Positions 33,433 to 42,313 of a DNA stretch of 64,000 nucleotides are shown here, piece by piece (within the stretch, counting starts at the first letter, position 1; each line of letters begins with the position of its first letter). The notes below the pieces were generated by a model, which did no database searches, was not told where the DNA came from, and worked only from the letters and a program-made list of their open reading frames with translations. The DNA is taken from assembly GCA_934254725.1 (NCBI GenBank), contig CAKQLR010000005.1, positions 1 to 64,000 of the forward strand, given 5' to 3'. The position numbers and the translations under genes are program-made. The stretch comes from an uncultured Clostridia bacterium. GTDB taxonomy: Bacteria; Bacillota; Clostridia; Christensenellales; Borkfalkiaceae.

Positions 33433-35445
33433 TTACTTGTTGGTGAAGTATTCCATCATAATGCCGAGAGTACCCGCAAACGTACCGGTGTGATAATAAA
33501 CATTTATAGTTTCACCACTAAGGATATTTGCCATATTGATAATCTCTCTTGGAGCTTCGCCGTCATAATAAATTATTCCGCCGGCATTAGTCTCAAGAAT
33601 AGGTGCGCTCGGATTTTTCCTGCAAGCGTTTGCTATATATCCTGCTAATGTCTGTCTGTAGGTTGCAATACCTGTTTCGGTTTTGTCTGCACTGTTGCAT
33701 TTATCGATAACATAACTTGAGCCTACGCCGTAATCCAGAACCGCACCGTTAATTTCTATATAAGTTTTATTACCATTAGCGGTATTATAAATATTGTCGC
33801 TGTCGTTCTTAACTACAACGTAAATGTTAAGGCAATCTGAAAACTCTTTACCGTTATCATCCGTCCCAGTCGTGCAGAGAGACCTTCTTTGCATGCCATA
33901 CGCTTGTGAAAGAGCTCTCGGAATAGCGTCAAGATCTTTAAACTGACCGATAAGCGACGTAGCGTTTGCCATGGTAAACCAAGCTTCGTCGCCCGAAACG
34001 AGGTTTTCAAAAACGCAGTTTTTACCTATGATTCTCGGGCTGGAACCGCTGTTAGAATCCGTCATATCCGCTATAATCGCGGGACCGCCGGCACCCTTTA
34101 TCTCTACGTTATCGAGGTTCATGTTATTGTGACCCCAGTTGTATATAGGAGAGTTAAAGGAGTCGTAACACTTCATGTTATTGAAATCTACTCTACCGAA
34201 AGAGCGTTCGCCCATACCGGTAATGAAGAAGCATTTGGAAATAATATTGTTAAGCTCGAATTGAGTGCGCTGAGTTTTTAACAAAATCAAACCGCCCTGA
34301 GCTTTATATTCCGCAGTCCTCGGGGAGTTACCTACAACGTCAAGGTCGGTAACAAGCGAAGAAGTCGTTGTGCTTATTTCGTCGGAGTGACCCATTACTT
34401 TCAAAAGGGTCGTGTGGCTTATCATGTTTGTGGATACGACGTTACCCTCATCGTCGAAAACGGTTGACATATTGTATCCGGGCGAATATAATGCGTAAGG
34501 CATTTTGGTCGCGTCAAGCATAAAGTAGTTGCCGTAAACGTTAAACTTTTCGAAAAGTTCAAGATCTCTTAGGTACAGCGCCCTGCTTGCTTCGTCTTTA
34601 AGCGTGCCGACGTAATTTTTATCGGTTACTTCTTTGTCGGTGTAAAGGAAAGAAGCGGGAATATCTTTTGCCGTGAATACCAGGTTGTTATGAAGAACAA
34701 CACCCTTAAGGGCATTGATTTCTTCGTCTCTAAGAGTTAAACCGTTATCCGCGCGGAACTTCCTCCAACCGGATTGACCTTCTGCGGCATCAACGTTATT
34801 CCTAAGGTCGTAATTGTTAACGTATGCGAATTCCTTAACGTCGTAAACGTTGTAGCCTTCTACTACTTCGACCTCAAAAGATTTCGTGTATTTTTCAGCT
34901 TCCGCCACCTGCTCGCCGTTTAAAGCGGGGGTAACGTTAAGGCGCAATACATAACCTACCGCGCCACGAGAGAAGTTGAAACCGCAGGTTTTCTCGTCAA
35001 AGCTTTCGACGAGCGCGCCGTAGTCAACCTTATCGACCGGTAAATATTCGACCTGTCCGTCTTCGTTAACGTATTTAATTTCGATAGTGTAAGTGAATGA
35101 TTCGCTTTCGGGCGTAACAGGTTCAAAGTCCTCGTTTACGTAGCTTACTACGGGTTTGAAATAGAACTCGTTATAATCGCCGACCTTATAGGTTTTGTTA
35201 AGAACGAAAAACTCGGTCTGTTTTTCTTCTTCGCTGTCGCCCTTCGCCGAGGAATTCTTTTTAAATTCGGTAACGAACGCGGGCATATCTACGCCCGCAA
35301 AAGTCACTTCGGAAGAAGACGAGCCCGTAGAGGAAGTGCTGTTTCCGCTGTCCGATTCGGAATTATCCACTATTTCGCATCCGACGGTGCCGAGCAATGC
35401 TAAAGCAAGAGCAAAGCTTAATAAAAAGATTAAAAGTTTTTTCAT
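33433..35445 (-). CDS. Large lipoprotein with beta-helix-like body
   Basis: 670 residues from the ATG at 35445 (ACGGAGG upstream), eight codons inside the longest frame. The signal peptide ends in LLGTVGC, a lipobox that places the protein on the outer face of the membrane, followed by a Ser/Thr/Gly linker. The body has repeated short strands and Asn turns (NMKCYDSFNSPIYNWGHNNMNLDNVEI, CVFENLVSGDEAWF) suggesting a right-handed parallel beta-helix. No catalytic site is recognised. It is last in a cluster with an exported 193-residue protein and an ABC exporter, so it may be a substrate or partner of that exporter. Confidence 0.78.
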   Translation of the reverse strand: MKKLLIFLLSFALALALLGTVGCEIVDNSESDSGNSTSSTGSSSSEVTFAGVDMPAFVTEFKKNSSAKGDSEEEKQTEFFVLNKTYKVGDYNEFYFKPVVSYVNEDFEPVTPESESFTYTIEIKYVNEDGQVEYLPVDKVDYGALVESFDEKTCGFNFSRGAVGYVLRLNVTPALNGEQVAEAEKYTKSFEVEVVEGYNVYDVKEFAYVNNYDLRNNVDAAEGQSGWRKFRADNGLTLRDEEINALKGVVLHNNLVFTAKDIPASFLYTDKEVTDKNYVGTLKDEASRALYLRDLELFEKFNVYGNYFMLDATKMPYALYSPGYNMSTVFDDEGNVVSTNMISHTTLLKVMGHSDEISTTTSSLVTDLDVVGNSPRTAEYKAQGGLILLKTQRTQFELNNIISKCFFITGMGERSFGRVDFNNMKCYDSFNSPIYNWGHNNMNLDNVEIKGAGGPAIIADMTDSNSGSSPRIIGKNCVFENLVSGDEAWFTMANATSLIGQFKDLDAIPRALSQAYGMQRRSLCTTGTDDNGKEFSDCLNIYVVVKNDSDNIYNTANGNKTYIEINGAVLDYGVGSSYVIDKCNSADKTETGIATYRQTLAGYIANACRKNPSAPILETNAGGIIYYDGEAPREIINMANILSGETINVYYHTGTFAGTLGIMMEYFTNK

Positions 35446-35504
35446 ATTTACCTCCGTTATATTTGACAATATTATTGATATTATTAAGGATTATTCGGGC
35501 AGTG

Positions 35505-36086
35505 TTACGCAGTCGGTTTATCCTTTTTTTGAGCAGTGATTTTAACGTAAAGACTTACGTCCGCCCCGCCGCCTTGTACGGTAGGCGAAACTAAAAAGGT
35601 CGCCGTATCGTTTTTATAAAAAGTTACGGTAAAGCTATCGCCTTTCGCGTCTTTGGTTACTTTAATGGTACCGTTCGGATTATTTTCCTTGTCGTAAATC
35701 TTGCTCTCGTCGAACGAAAAAGAAAGTGTTTTTGTCTTTGCGTCGTCCGGGTAAACCCTGAACCTGACCTCAAAGGTAACCGCTTCGAACTTATCTGTCT
35801 CGGCGTCGTACATAATGTAGTCGCCTATGCTTACGTCCAAAAGTTCTTTGCCTACCGTCCTGCGGGAAGTATAAACTATTTCTTTTTTAGTGCTTCCGGC
35901 GGTTATATAAGTTTTCTTTTCGGAATCTTCGGAAGTTTTTGGATCCAAAGTGCCCTCAGGCAGATACTCTATTTTGTTAACGTATTTGACCTGTTCGCCG
36001 AAGTTCATCGCCGCGCCCAGAAGCCCTACCGCAAGCACCGAACCTATATACACGATTATAATTAAAAGTATTACGGATTTTTTCAT
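35505..36086 (-). CDS. Exported or membrane-anchored protein of the ABC cluster
   Basis: 193 residues. A single hydrophobic segment (residues 4-27, SVILLIIIVYIGSVLAVGLLGAAM) anchors it; the rest is extracellular, beta-rich and Lys/Asp-rich with no recognised domain. It starts 9 bp after the ABC permease gene and is followed after 59 bp by the lipoprotein. Its position suggests a periplasmic-face or cell-wall accessory of the exporter. I do not recognise a family. Confidence 0.75.
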   Translation of the reverse strand: MKKSVILLIIIVYIGSVLAVGLLGAAMNFGEQVKYVNKIEYLPEGTLDPKTSEDSEKKTYITAGSTKKEIVYTSRRTVGKELLDVSIGDYIMYDAETDKFEAVTFEVRFRVYPDDAKTKTLSFSFDESKIYDKENNPNGTIKVTKDAKGDSFTVTFYKNDTATFLVSPTVQGGGADVSLYVKITAQKKDKPTA

Positions 36087-36095
36087 AAAAGCCCC

Positions 36096-37754
36096 CTATT
36101 TCTCATAATAATAGGCTTTTATACTCTTTACGAATATCAAAGTCATCACGCCGAGCATTACCGCCGCTATAAGGAAAAGCTTTACGGTAGCGCCGGTTAT
36201 TGCGGGGTTTTCGTTGAACAGAACGTAACCGAAGAAAGCAAAGAACGCACTCAGCGCAAACGCCGTTATCGTAGCTTTGTTTTCGTTGGGGTTCTGCGCG
36301 CTTTCACCCACGGTGGCGTACTGTTCGTTCTGCGGGTTCATTATATCGGTAAGCGCGCTGTAAAGTATATGCGCCCACTGAACGAATATAATCGTTCCGC
36401 CGAGGAAAACCAGGTCGTACCAGTGAAATCTTTGGGACACGAACGAGCCGAACACCGCTACCGAAGCGATAATCGACGGTACGGACAATATAAGGAAGAA
36501 AGACAATTTTGCGAAGATAGGCTCCAGAATATTTACCGGTTCGGTTTTCTTCATGTAAGCCGCCCTGCCTTCCTTGCTGAAAAGCTTCGCTATCATTCCG
36601 TTGGAAGCAAGCATAGGCAAAAGCATTATAAGCAGGGTGAACGCGTACGTCATAACCTGCCCCGCGAGCCTCGTGTTGATTGCCGAATACAGCTTGTTAA
36701 GCACAAATATCATTACGGGTACGAGCATGTAAACCGTAAGGAAACTAAGCGAAACTTCCGTATTCAATATGCAAAGGCGGAATTCTTTAAGCGTAAACGC
36801 ATAAAGTTTGCCATGCTTTTTGTTAAGCCTTGCTTTGTTTACCGATTTCTTTTCAAACTCAAAAGATTTACTCATCATTTTAAAGAATATCGGCCTCGAA
36901 ACGAAGTAAGTTATCGCAAACAGCGCCGCCGCGGAAAACAGGAGTATACCGAAATAAAGTACCGTGCGCGCCGTAAAAACGTTATAGGTGAGCGATTTGT
37001 TCTGTTCGCCTATAAGCAAGCCCACAAGCGCTTCTATCGGCGGGAGGTATCTTCCTATTCTGTCGAAGAAGTCCACGAGCAAACGCCTGAGCGGAGGAAC
37101 AATTTTGGTGAAATCCAGGTTTTCGGGTATAATCCCCACGACCTCTACTATCGCCCACGTTGCCGCGCCCACAAGCATAAAGAAGAGAACAAGCTTTACG
37201 ACGGGGTATCTGTTGGCAAACCTTGCCACAAAAAGCGAAGGTATGGATATAAGCGCCGCCGCAAGCACGACTATGCACGGGACGAAGAGCATTACTATCA
37301 GCGACCATGGCATAAACCAGAAAGTGAACCTGGATATATTGAACAGCCCGAATCCGAGAAGTATGGGAACTATAAGCATATATTCCCTTATCAGCTCGTA
37401 GATGTAGAAAACGATTATCTTCGATATAAAAATTACGTTAGCGCTGACCGGGAAGGTTATAAGCACCTTGTTGTCGTCCGCAAAGTACAGCGCCCGCACA
37501 AGCCCTATCGTACAGCTTATAAGCGATATTACAAGCAACAGAGCAAGTACGAATACCATTATTTTAGGCTCGTCCGACGCGTTGAATATAAACAGCGTCA
37601 ACAGCAAATTCACAACATAGCACGCTGCTACGACTATAAGGAATTTCAACAGCGTAAACACTATTTTACGGATAAGCGTCTTTTTGGTTTTTACAAAACC
37701 GAAATCCAGCTTATCCTTCAGCTGCATAAGAACGAGAGCTTTAAGCTGTTCCAT
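36096..37754 (-). CDS. ABC exporter permease, about 12 membrane segments
   Basis: 552 residues, strongly hydrophobic, with roughly twelve predicted helices in two halves separated by a loop near residue 300 (SKSFEFEKKSVNKARLNKKHGKLYAFTLKEFRL). It resembles large ABC-2-type exporter permeases of Firmicutes with uncharacterised substrates. The start codon overlaps the stop of the ATPase fusion by one base (TAATG), so the two products are made together and should form the transporter. An antisense frame of 472 codons runs along it but has no signals of its own. Confidence 0.8.
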   Translation of the reverse strand: MEQLKALVLMQLKDKLDFGFVKTKKTLIRKIVFTLLKFLIVVAACYVVNLLLTLFIFNASDEPKIMVFVLALLLVISLISCTIGLVRALYFADDNKVLITFPVSANVIFISKIIVFYIYELIREYMLIVPILLGFGLFNISRFTFWFMPWSLIVMLFVPCIVVLAAALISIPSLFVARFANRYPVVKLVLFFMLVGAATWAIVEVVGIIPENLDFTKIVPPLRRLLVDFFDRIGRYLPPIEALVGLLIGEQNKSLTYNVFTARTVLYFGILLFSAAALFAITYFVSRPIFFKMMSKSFEFEKKSVNKARLNKKHGKLYAFTLKEFRLCILNTEVSLSFLTVYMLVPVMIFVLNKLYSAINTRLAGQVMTYAFTLLIMLLPMLASNGMIAKLFSKEGRAAYMKKTEPVNILEPIFAKLSFFLILSVPSIIASVAVFGSFVSQRFHWYDLVFLGGTIIFVQWAHILYSALTDIMNPQNEQYATVGESAQNPNENKATITAFALSAFFAFFGYVLFNENPAITGATVKLFLIAAVMLGVMTLIFVKSIKAYYYEK

Positions 37755-40042
37755 TACTTTTCCTCCCCGCCTATCATTTTAAGGTAGTATTCTTCGAGGG
37801 GGCATTCCTTTTCAATGTCTTCAACGTCGCGAGTCACGAGAATGTGCCCTTTTTTTATAATGGTTATTCTGTCGCAAATTCTTTCCACAACGTCGATTAT
37901 GTGGCTGGAGAAGAAAACTATGTTGCCTTCCGCCGCGTGCTGCTTCATGCATTCTTTAACCTGGTAAATACTGTTGGGATCGAGACCGGTAAGCGGTTCG
38001 TCCAAAATCCAAAGCTTCGGGTTATGCACGAGCGCCGCCATAATGGTTATTTTCTGCTTCATGCCGTGGCTGTATGTCTTTATCGGGTTGTCGATGGAGC
38101 CTTGCAACTCGAACATCACTATGTGTTTTTCTATCCTTGCGGTTCTGTCCTCCTGACTGACGCCGTAGATATCCGCCACGTAGTTAATGTATTCCCTGCC
38201 GGTAAGCTTTTCATACAGAGCGTAGTGGTCGGGAACGTATCCGATTATGCTTTTTGCCTGAACGGGTTGCTTTTCGCAATCGAAGCCGCAGACTTCTATC
38301 GCGCCTTCGGTTATAGGCTGAATACCCACTATACTTTTGATTATCGTGGATTTGCCCGCGCCGTTAGGTCCCAGGAAGCCGAAAATCTCGCCGCCGTGAA
38401 CTTCTAAATTAGCGTCATGAACGGCATAGTTTTTGCTTGTGGAATATTTTTTTGAAAAATGTTTAAGCTCAAGCTTAATTCCCGCGTCCTTATTCATAGG
38501 TTCTTCGATACTCCTTCCTGCAAGCGCGACCTCAAGCGCAAGCCTGTCAACTTTGATTTTTTTGCTTCTTGCGTAAAGAGCGCCACACGCGTCCGCAAGC
38601 GAGAAGCCGAGTTCGTATATAAACCACATAACAAGACCCATTCCGACGTAAACGACGAAGAACAGGGATTGATATACCGGTCTTATTTCAAATGTGTGCG
38701 CCCCTATAGAGAAGCCTATCCTTACGCTGTAAATCTTCTTTGCCCATTCGCCCACGGTATCCACGATGTGCGTTCCGTAAAGGAAGAAGTAGTCGCACGC
38801 GGGTTTAACCTTATCGTCCGTAACGGACGGGGCGTATATTCCGTTAAGCAACACGTTCATAAACAGCGCGAAAAGGAAATACATCAAAAATCCCAATATG
38901 GAAAATTTGAACTGCGTTAAATTCGGGCGGTCGAACTGCCTTAGAGCAACGAGAAGCAACGGCATAAAGAACGCGCAGTAGTGGTTGTACCAGAATCTTA
39001 TCGTTTCGTCCGCAAGCACCCTTTGAGTGTAATCGTAATTCGGCATTAACATAGCGAGAAGCGCGCCGAACACGTTTATAAAATACGTAAAGTAGAAAAG
39101 CTTTTTCCACCTGAATACAAGGCACAGCGGCACAAGATACATTGCCGTGTTGCACAGGTGGATAGGCCAGCTCGTCGGTTCTTTCACAAGCTTCGTAAAC
39201 GTTACCGTGTAGCAGTAAACAAACATCGCCGCAAGCGAAAAGTACGTTAAAACAAGCCTTATCGTGTCGCTCGGTTGTTTTTTCAAAGAGAAATAGAACA
39301 CGAACGGCATTATTATCGCGCCGTAAATTACCACGCGATGCCAAAGAGAGAATCCCTTTATAAGGTCGCACTTCCAAGCGTTTACACCGAAGAAGAATTG
39401 CAACGTATAATTGGGCGTTGCCGCGGCAAACGCGAGTATAAGACACAAAACAAAAAGTCCCGCATCTTTAAAATTGCGGATAAGCGGAATATCTTTATTT
39501 ATAATCGCCTTAACCCAGTAGTATCCTACGAGAGAAACGGTTACGCCCGTTTCCAGCCCGTACAGCACGACGGCGGCGAAATCTTCCCACTTGCCCGTGG
39601 AAAAAGCGCCCGAGGCGGGTATTCCTTTAAAAGAATCGAGTACGGAAAATTCAACGAATGAATTTAAAAAAACCACCGAAATCACGCAATAAACGGGCAA
39701 AGAGAACAAAACAAGCCTGTCCAGGGTTTTGCTTTTAAAGAAGCCTTTGCAAGTCAGAAGCATAGCCGAACAAAGCGAAAACCATTCGATTAAAATCGCC
39801 TGTACGGCTTTACCCGCGCCTTTGGAGGGAAACAATAAATCCGAAAAGCTTTGCGGAACGAGCGTCAAACCGATCAGATTGCTGTTATACGTTAAAAATC
39901 TTAAAGAAAACAAACAAAATAACGCCAAAGATAGCGCTTTTAAGTACTTTGCCGTTTTTAATTTGTCTTTATTTAGTTTGTCCCCTATAATCAATAGTAC
40001 GACGCTTGCCGCTATTCCTGCAGCGATACCTGAATATTGCAT
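37754..40042 (-). CDS. Fusion of a YwaF/TMEM164-like membrane domain to an ABC ATPase
   Basis: 762 residues. Residues 1-505 are a polytopic membrane region of about a dozen helices; the stretch SWPIHLCNTAMYLVPLCLVFRWKK, NVFGALLAMLMPNYDYTQ and NHYCAFFMPLLLV is typical of the YwaF/TMEM164 family. Residues about 525-762 are an ABC ATPase: Walker A GPNGAGKST, signature YSHGMKQKI (SHG rather than SGG), Walker B LWILDEPLTGLDP, switch His in SSHIID. Such a fusion is unusual. YwaF proteins have no settled bacterial function, although TMEM164 is reported as an acyltransferase. It is first in the four-gene cluster. Confidence 0.85.
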   Translation of the reverse strand: MQYSGIAAGIAASVVLLIIGDKLNKDKLKTAKYLKALSLALFCLFSLRFLTYNSNLIGLTLVPQSFSDLLFPSKGAGKAVQAILIEWFSLCSAMLLTCKGFFKSKTLDRLVLFSLPVYCVISVVFLNSFVEFSVLDSFKGIPASGAFSTGKWEDFAAVVLYGLETGVTVSLVGYYWVKAIINKDIPLIRNFKDAGLFVLCLILAFAAATPNYTLQFFFGVNAWKCDLIKGFSLWHRVVIYGAIIMPFVFYFSLKKQPSDTIRLVLTYFSLAAMFVYCYTVTFTKLVKEPTSWPIHLCNTAMYLVPLCLVFRWKKLFYFTYFINVFGALLAMLMPNYDYTQRVLADETIRFWYNHYCAFFMPLLLVALRQFDRPNLTQFKFSILGFLMYFLFALFMNVLLNGIYAPSVTDDKVKPACDYFFLYGTHIVDTVGEWAKKIYSVRIGFSIGAHTFEIRPVYQSLFFVVYVGMGLVMWFIYELGFSLADACGALYARSKKIKVDRLALEVALAGRSIEEPMNKDAGIKLELKHFSKKYSTSKNYAVHDANLEVHGGEIFGFLGPNGAGKSTIIKSIVGIQPITEGAIEVCGFDCEKQPVQAKSIIGYVPDHYALYEKLTGREYINYVADIYGVSQEDRTARIEKHIVMFELQGSIDNPIKTYSHGMKQKITIMAALVHNPKLWILDEPLTGLDPNSIYQVKECMKQHAAEGNIVFFSSHIIDVVERICDRITIIKKGHILVTRDVEDIEKECPLEEYYLKMIGGEEK

Positions 40043-40071
40043 ACACTTCTCTTCCGATTAGCTTTGTCACA

Positions 40072-40100
40072 ATTTTATCACAAAAAAATCTTTCTGTCAA
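40072..40100 (-). promoter_or_regulatory. Promoter of the YwaF-ABC export cluster
   Basis: Minus strand TTGACA (40095-40100), 17-bp spacer, TAAAAT (40072-40077). The ATG at 40042 lies about 24 nt downstream of the predicted start site. Confidence 0.8.
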
Positions 40101-40204
40101 CAATAATTTAGGTAAAAGCAAAAGATTTTAATATTTACTTAATATATAATGATTTATACGGCAAAACAAGTTGCCGTTAAGGATTCCGACTTTTGTAAAA
40201 ATGA

Positions 40205-40278
40205 CCGTGAAAACGGTCGGCATACCCCGCGATGCAACAAACGAAAACTAAAGTTTTACGAACCCCGCGGATATGCCG
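40205..40278. other. Imperfect long inverted repeat after the YitT gene
   Basis: CGGCATACCCCGCG (near 40218) and CGCGGATATGCCG (near 40266) form an interrupted stem around an A-rich loop that contains AAAACTAAAGTTTT. It begins just past the stop of the YitT-family gene (40279, minus strand). It lacks a clear T run; a structured 3' end or a REP-like element are both possible. Confidence 0.45.
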
Positions 40279-41205
40279 TTATAGTTCCTGCTTAAAGCTG
40301 TTTTTGTAGCCTGCTCCGTAAACTTCGCTTGCCGAAGAAACGATAAGAAACGCGTGCGGGTCTACGACCGAAACGAGGTCCTTCAGTTTCGGGTAGGAAA
40401 TTTTCTTTACAACGCACATAATGACTTCTTTCTTAACACCCGTGTATGCGCCCACGCCGTCCAGAAACGTTGCGCCTATGCAAAGCTCTTTAAGCAGTTT
40501 TTGCGCGATTTCGGGGGTTTTATCGGAAACTATATATACAAGTTTAGCCCCGTCTCTGCCGTATAAAATCAAATCGAGCACAAGCGAGCAGGACACCATT
40601 CCGATGAAAGAGAGAAGTATTTTTTCTATTCTGAAATTTACGACGGGCAAAGACGACAGAACGATTAAACTGTCTATGCAAAGAAAGATTCTGCCTGACT
40701 GCATATGGCGGAATTTAAGCTTTAAAAGCTTTAAAATAATATCCGTGCCGCCCGTAGTCGCGCCCGCTTTGAAAACGACGCCCAGCCCGACAGCCATAAA
40801 AACGCCGCCCGCAAGCGCCGCAAGTATATCGTTTTTCACTATAAACCAGTCTGCGCCCGACGGCACAAGAACGTCCGCATACAATCTTTCGAAAAGGTCG
40901 GTCGTAAGCGCCAGGGTGAGCGTGCCGAAAACCGTGCCCACCAAAAATTCTTTGCCGAATTTCCAAAGCCCTACCGCGATAAGCGGCACGTTAAGCACGA
41001 AAACGATTGCGCCAACGCTTATTTCTCTTCCGAAAAAGGTGAAATTTATCTTTTGAAAAATCGCGTTCAGCACTATTGCGAAACCCGATAATCCTCCCGG
41101 AGCAAGGCTGTGCGGTTTATTGAAGAAAACCGTTCCCGCGGAGTATACGCTCGCCCCGAAAATCACCATAAAAAATCTTAAAATGTATTTCTTAGTCTTT
41201 TCCAC
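40279..41205 (-). CDS. YitT-family membrane protein (DUF161 and DUF2179)
   Basis: About 308 residues. I place the start at a GTG (41205) with GGTGA just ahead; another GTG three codons earlier (41214) is possible. Five or six helices with FFNKPHSLAPGGLSGFAIVLN and AGATTGGTDIILKLL match DUF161; the C-terminal soluble part (YIVSDKTPEIAQKLLKELCIGATFLDGVGAYTGV) is DUF2179. These proteins are common in Firmicutes and uncharacterised, sometimes suggested to be permeases or signal-coupled. It overlaps the HNH-protein gene by about 20 bp and so belongs to the same transcript. Confidence 0.87.
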   Translation of the reverse strand: MEKTKKYILRFFMVIFGASVYSAGTVFFNKPHSLAPGGLSGFAIVLNAIFQKINFTFFGREISVGAIVFVLNVPLIAVGLWKFGKEFLVGTVFGTLTLALTTDLFERLYADVLVPSGADWFIVKNDILAALAGGVFMAVGLGVVFKAGATTGGTDIILKLLKLKFRHMQSGRIFLCIDSLIVLSSLPVVNFRIEKILLSFIGMVSCSLVLDLILYGRDGAKLVYIVSDKTPEIAQKLLKELCIGATFLDGVGAYTGVKKEVIMCVVKKISYPKLKDLVSVVDPHAFLIVSSASEVYGAGYKNSFKQEL

Positions 41206-41686
41206 TATTTTCACCGTCGTTTTTCTTATCGAGCAAAGTTTCCAGCCACTTCAGATCGAGTTGCCATTCGTCTATTTTGTTTCGCCGTTGATGATCCTCG
41301 TTCGCCTTGCCGAGAGCCTTGCGGTATTCGGCGTAAGTGCATTCGTTCACCTTCATGAAATGCGCCGCGCAAAGTTCCTCCTTGCCCCTGAGCGTAGAAA
41401 GCCCTATATGCACCGTGGCATGGCACATCGGGCACAGCGCAACTATCCTTTTAAGCCGCTGAATTTTGTTTTTTTCGTCGTATTCCCACTGCTCGTGGGC
41501 TTCGAGCCGTTTGGGTTTAGCCCCGCAAATCTCACAAAAACCGCCGCTTTTCACGTAAACCTTCTTTCTTATGATGTCCCAGGCGGAAGGTTTAAGCAGA
41601 GAGCGCAGATTGCTGTACCAACAGCTGTCGGGAACAAGCTCGAAGTTAAGTTTGTACTCTTTCAAATTATCCTCGCTGAAAAGCAA
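41192..41686 (-). CDS. HNH-type zinc-binding protein
   Basis: 164 residues starting at a TTG (41686) only 8 bp after the upstream stop; no ATG is available, so translation is probably coupled. CEICG and CPMCH form a zinc pair, with LEAHEQWEYDE and HIGLSTLRGKEE giving the HNH-like core. It resembles a family annotated as HNH endonuclease in many bacteria, although the classical nuclease residues are not all obvious. It could cut or only bind nucleic acid. It sits between a PriA-like small protein and YitT. Confidence 0.75.
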   Translation of the reverse strand: MLFSEDNLKEYKLNFELVPDSCWYSNLRSLLKPSAWDIIRKKVYVKSGGFCEICGAKPKRLEAHEQWEYDEKNKIQRLKRIVALCPMCHATVHIGLSTLRGKEELCAAHFMKVNECTYAEYRKALGKANEDHQRRNKIDEWQLDLKWLETLLDKKNDGENSGKD

Positions 41687-41694
41687 GCCGCCGA

Positions 41695-41943
41695 TTAAAT
41701 GCTTTGGCTTGCCTCTATGGCTTCTATCTTTTTAATTCTGCCGACGGGATACGGGGCGAATTCCGCTTCCGCGAACAAAACCCTGCGCACCACGCCCTCG
41801 GAAAGCCTGTTGTGACTGCCGAGCGGAGCGATTACTTTTACCCCGATATCCGCACCCGGTATTTCGCACAAATACCAATACGTATTTCCGCAAACGGCGG
41901 GGTCGTTCGGAAATTCCACCGAAACGAAAGTCAAACCTTTCAT
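41695..41943 (-). CDS. Small PriA N-terminal-like (3'-DNA-binding-domain) protein
   Basis: 82 residues with AAGGAGG well placed upstream. The pattern FDYLxxE-like YWYLCEIPGADIGVKVIAPLG...GVVRRVLFAE resembles the N-terminal 3'-end-binding domain of PriA helicase (VGCRVxVPFG...GVVV), but no helicase follows. A stand-alone domain next to an HNH protein suggests a DNA-linked job, but this is only a similarity read by eye. First gene of the unit with the HNH protein and YitT. Confidence 0.65.
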   Translation of the reverse strand: MKGLTFVSVEFPNDPAVCGNTYWYLCEIPGADIGVKVIAPLGSHNRLSEGVVRRVLFAEAEFAPYPVGRIKKIEAIEASQSI

Positions 41944-41973
41944 AAAGCAATCCTCCTTATTCTCTTATAGTAA

Positions 41974-42003
41974 ATTTTAACACTTACGGCGGAGTAAAGT
42001 CAA
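41974..42003 (-). promoter_or_regulatory. Promoter of the PriA-like/HNH/YitT unit
   Basis: Minus strand TTGACT (41998-42003), 18-bp spacer, TAAAAT (41974-41979), 30 bp before the start codon at 41943. Confidence 0.75.
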
Positions 42004-42313
42004 CTTATTAAGGATAAATTTTAGTATCTGCCGCAGCTTTTCCCCTTTCGGGAGTACTTTAAATTTGCCTGCAAATAAAACCGACGTCGTTTTTTATTGT
42101 AAATGATGTTGAATTTTTGGCAAATAATGTAAAAAGTTAATACATATCAACTTGACGGGATATGTGAAATGTGATAAAATAACGATTAAAAAGCGACGAC
42201 AACGTCAACCGTTCAAACGAGAAAGAAGAATAAAAAAGTTGCGCGACAATAAACATACAGGGAATTTCAATCAACGCACAAAACAGCCTTAACGCAACCG
42301 AAGTGGGGTAAAA
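42004..42313. other. Intergenic stretch and long leader before the diguanylate cyclase
   Basis: The gene-free region is 41944-42313. It holds two divergent promoters, listed separately, and an A-rich leader of about 125 nt before the cyclase ATG. I looked for a c-di-GMP (GEMM) or other riboswitch core and saw none. GTGGGG precedes the ATG. Confidence 0.5.
42152..42180 (+). promoter_or_regulatory. Promoter of the diguanylate cyclase gene
   Basis: TTGACG (42152-42157), 17-bp spacer, TAAAAT (42175-42180). The start codon is at 42314, leaving an unusually long untranslated leader. Confidence 0.75.

Noticed and set aside
36369..37787. 472-codon open frame on the plus strand
   Set aside because: Antisense to the ABC permease; Arg/His/Tyr-rich with no recognisable domain, and the permease on the other strand is clear.
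42181..42313. Possible GEMM c-di-GMP riboswitch before the diguanylate cyclase
   Set aside because: No conserved GEMM core or tetraloop-receptor sequence could be found; the leader is A-rich and unstructured by eye.
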